Source of the DNA: Granulosicoccus sp.
GTDB lineage: Bacteria; Pseudomonadota; Gammaproteobacteria; Granulosicoccales; Granulosicoccaceae
NCBI GenBank assembly: GCA_023301795.1
Contig: JALZVU010000238.1
Location: 1 to 48,707 of the forward strand
Direction: 5' to 3'
DNA: 48,707 nt
Shown here: positions 46,859-48,707 of the stretch, one piece after another
Position numbering within the stretch: position 1 is the first letter of the stretch
How the letters are laid out: every line of letters begins with the position of its first letter
Translations under genes and position numbers: made by a program
Notes under the pieces: generated by a model
What the model saw: only the letters and a program-made list of their open reading frames with translations
Told to the model about the DNA's origin: nothing
The model's database searches: none

Positions 46859-47788
46859 TTACTCATGCCGGTGTTGCCACACCACCTGAACCTCTTGGTT
46901 ATTTGGTGCAGGTACTTCGTTGCACGGTTCTACATGTATGAGTACGTCAGACAACTCTGGAAGCTGCTCGATGAGCGCAGCTTTGAGATTGTGGGCAATA
47001 GTGTGCCCAGCGCGTACAGAAATATCGCCGCAAACGACCAGATGAAGGTCCACGTGGTAAACCAATCCAGCTTTTCTGACAAAGCACTTCTCGGTCCCAA
47101 CCACACCGCCAACGCCTTGGGCAATGCGTCGAATGTTGATGATGAGATCATCGTGAAGTTGTTCGTCCATGAGTTCGCCCAACGCTGGGCGAAAGATCAA
47201 GTAGGCGTTAAACACGATAAACCCTGAGGCCAGTAGTGCTGCCCAGTCGTCGGCATTTTCATAACCGTCGCCGAGTGCAATAGCGATACTGATACCGATA
47301 AACGCGGTGAGCGAGGTCAGGGCATCACTACGATGATGCCAGGCATCCGCGGTGAGTAGCGTACTTTTGATCTGCTTGCCACGCTTGGCAACATAGCGGT
47401 AGGAAGCTTCCTTGATGACAATAATACCTGCAAGCACAAAGAGCGTGAACGATTCCGGGACTTCATGCGGTGTGCGTATATGCTGAATACTCTCATAGGC
47501 GATGAGTGCTGCAGAGCCTAACAATATGCCTACAACGGTGAAGGTGAGCAGTGGTTCAGCACGTCCATGTCCGTAGGGATGATTGTCATCTGGTGGCTTG
47601 GTTGCGTAACGGATGCCCACCAGTACCAGCAGAGACGAAAATACATCGGTGACTGATTCAATAGCGTCAGCGATTAATGCATAAGAATTTCCAGTGACAC
47701 CTGCGACGGCTTTCACCAGAGCAAGTGTCGCATTACCTAAAATACTGAAGATAATGGTACGGGTAGCGATTTCTTTGGATGAATTCAA
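46859..47788 (-). CDS. Cation diffusion facilitator (CDF) metal transporter
   Basis: This is a 309-residue proton-coupled efflux pump, probably for Zn, Fe or a related divalent metal. Six membrane segments are followed by a cytoplasmic domain with VYHVDLHLVV and DVLIHVEP. The transport site in helix 5 is HxxxD (AWHHRSDAL); in helix 2 the equivalent is ExxxD (DAIESVTDV), where FieF has DxxxD and zinc exporters HxxxD. The signature HPYGHGRAEPL follows helix 2. The metal cannot be assigned from this. The gene is convergent with tonB, whose stop is only 7 bases from this stop. Confidence 0.9.
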   Translation of the reverse strand: MNSSKEIATRTIIFSILGNATLALVKAVAGVTGNSYALIADAIESVTDVFSSLLVLVGIRYATKPPDDNHPYGHGRAEPLLTFTVVGILLGSAALIAYESIQHIRTPHEVPESFTLFVLAGIIVIKEASYRYVAKRGKQIKSTLLTADAWHHRSDALTSLTAFIGISIAIALGDGYENADDWAALLASGFIVFNAYLIFRPALGELMDEQLHDDLIINIRRIAQGVGGVVGTEKCFVRKAGLVYHVDLHLVVCGDISVRAGHTIAHNLKAALIEQLPELSDVLIHVEPCNEVPAPNNQEVQVVWQHRHE

Positions 47789-47883
47789 CGCAGAATATTT
47801 AGCCGCATGTTTGAGTAGAACGATAGCGTAAAGTGCTGTTAATCACCATGAAAAAACACAGTATTAAGGCGACAGTAACGTAA

Positions 47884-48606
47884 TTAACTGTTTTTTGCTT
47901 TGCTGGCTTTGCGCGTTGCGTAACCATTTTCTGCCGGTACCTTGATAACGCAATCTGGTCCTGTCATGTATAGAGAGTCGCGTTTTGCGTCGGGTTCAAT
48001 GATAACACCCCCCGTAAATTCACCAAACGCCGGTAATACGGCGCAGTGCTCCTGAAACCAGAACACTGGAGCTTTGATACTGCCACGTCGTGCCTTGCCG
48101 ATGCGCCAGGCAGGATGCAGATGACCACACAGCACGTAGCCGCGAATATCCTTGCAGGGTTCATGGTGTAAGGCTAAACCCTCAATCTCTAAAGATGATG
48201 CATGCCAAAGTAGCCTTGCGTCGGTGACGTCTCGCCCAGCGGCTCGATCATGATTGCCTGCTACAACTTCAACGACAATGTGTGAATGTTGATCCAAAAG
48301 CTGCGTTAATGTCACTAGCCAATTTTCACTTGCTGTGGGAACGTTATGCATGAAGTCGCCGAGCACGATAAGCCGCTGCGCACCGCTCGCGTGAGCAAGC
48401 GCAAAGAGTTGTTTCAACGTTGATTCGCTAATGCCCCCGGGAATGGCAATTCCATGGCGTGCGAATACATGTTCTTTGCCAACATGAACGTCTGCCGCAA
48501 ACAGGATCTTTTGAGCCGGCCAGTACATAACACGCTCAGGGTGGAGCAAGAATTCGTGATCAGCGTGTTTAACCGCTAGGCACTGCGCAGCAAAATCACT
48601 CATCAT
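47884..48606 (-). CDS. pdeM: Ligase-associated metallophosphoesterase PdeM
   Basis: This is a 240-residue calcineurin-like phosphoesterase. All core motifs are present: FAADVHVGKEH, VLGDFMHN, VAGNHDRAAG and CGHLHPAWR. It matches PdeM, which in many proteobacteria is adjacent to an Lhr-type helicase and an ATP-dependent DNA ligase thought to act in DNA repair. Those genes would lie upstream on this strand, beyond the window. The start is one of two adjacent ATGs (48601-48606), immediately after a GAAGGC tandem repeat. The C-terminus is basic (KASKAKNS). Confidence 0.88.
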   Translation of the reverse strand: MMSDFAAQCLAVKHADHEFLLHPERVMYWPAQKILFAADVHVGKEHVFARHGIAIPGGISESTLKQLFALAHASGAQRLIVLGDFMHNVPTASENWLVTLTQLLDQHSHIVVEVVAGNHDRAAGRDVTDARLLWHASSLEIEGLALHHEPCKDIRGYVLCGHLHPAWRIGKARRGSIKAPVFWFQEHCAVLPAFGEFTGGVIIEPDAKRDSLYMTGPDCVIKVPAENGYATRKASKAKNS

Positions 48607-48608
48607 TT

Positions 48609-48707
48609 TTCGCCTTCGCCTTCGCCTTCGCCTTCGCCTTCGCCTTCGCCTTCGCCTTCGCCTTCGCCTTCGCCTTCGCCTTCGCCTTCGCCTTCGCCTT
48701 CGCCTTC
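48609..48707 (-). repeat. GAAGGC hexanucleotide tract, at least 16 copies, cut by window end
   Basis: On the minus strand GAAGGC repeats run without a mismatch from the window edge to within three bases of the pdeM ATG. In one frame this reads Lys-Ala repeated, then AKNDE and a TGA that overlaps the pdeM start, which suits the basic C-terminal tail of an upstream gene translationally coupled to pdeM. Another frame (Arg-Arg) is open into pdeM. Copy number beyond the edge is unknown. Confidence 0.9.

Noticed and set aside
48609-48707. CRISPR-like array at the window end
   Set aside because: The unit is six bases with no spacers, so it is a simple tandem repeat.

Overview
This window looks like chromosome from a marine-type gammaproteobacterium. 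The evidence is the conserved rimP-nusA-infB-rbfA-truB-rpsO-pnp block, a YbiI-type zinc-finger protein, a hexameric type I citrate synthase and moderate GC. I cannot name the genus; a Granulosicoccus/Arenicella-like lineage is only a guess. I saw no rRNA, tRNA, CRISPR array, transposase or phage gene.

Layout: (1) 1-8.8 kb, central metabolism and signalling: 3' part of gltA, a Cache-HAMP-GGDEF diguanylate cyclase, a pta-ydiJ two-gene unit and a GMC oxidoreductase. (2) 9.2-9.5 kb, ybiI. (3) 9.6-26 kb, a catabolic island: FAH-family hydrolase, a molybdenum hydroxylase (FAD subunit plus fused [2Fe-2S]/Mo subunit), a 6-hydroxynicotinate-reductase-like protein, a UPF0280 protein, two tandem DUF1185 proteins, a small thioredoxin-fold protein, an enamidase, a MarR regulator, a Rieske oxygenase and a branched-chain-type ABC importer with fused permeases. 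(4) 26-27.6 kb, a chemoreceptor. (5) 27.6-34.7 kb, a complete but rearranged ebo cluster (eboA-F) plus an ABM-domain protein. (6) 34.9-44.5 kb, the translation/RNA operon, preceded by a probable transcription attenuator. (7) 44.6-48.7 kb, tadA, a membrane protein, a TonB-like protein, a CDF transporter and pdeM.

The most interesting part is the catabolic island. A Mo hydroxylase that oxidises a ring carbon next to nitrogen, a 6-hydroxynicotinate reductase homologue and an enamidase are the first three steps of the reductive nicotinate pathway known from Eubacterium barkeri. Here they sit with a Rieske oxygenase and an importer, which suggests uptake and breakdown of a pyridine carboxylate, possibly N-methylated (nicotinate, trigonelline or homarine are candidates). 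Near-identical palindromes (5'-TTGTTyGTrCACrAAC) lie just downstream of similar TTGACG-type promoters before the Mo-hydroxylase operon and between marR and the Rieske gene. This points to one MarR regulon covering both ends of the island.

Other points: pta appears to lack a standard start codon (AUC sits at the expected place); several short tandem repeats occur (TCGCCA, ACGTG, CCAGAR, GAAGGC), three of them hexanucleotides that keep reading frame; and the ebo genes are split into three transcription units on both strands.
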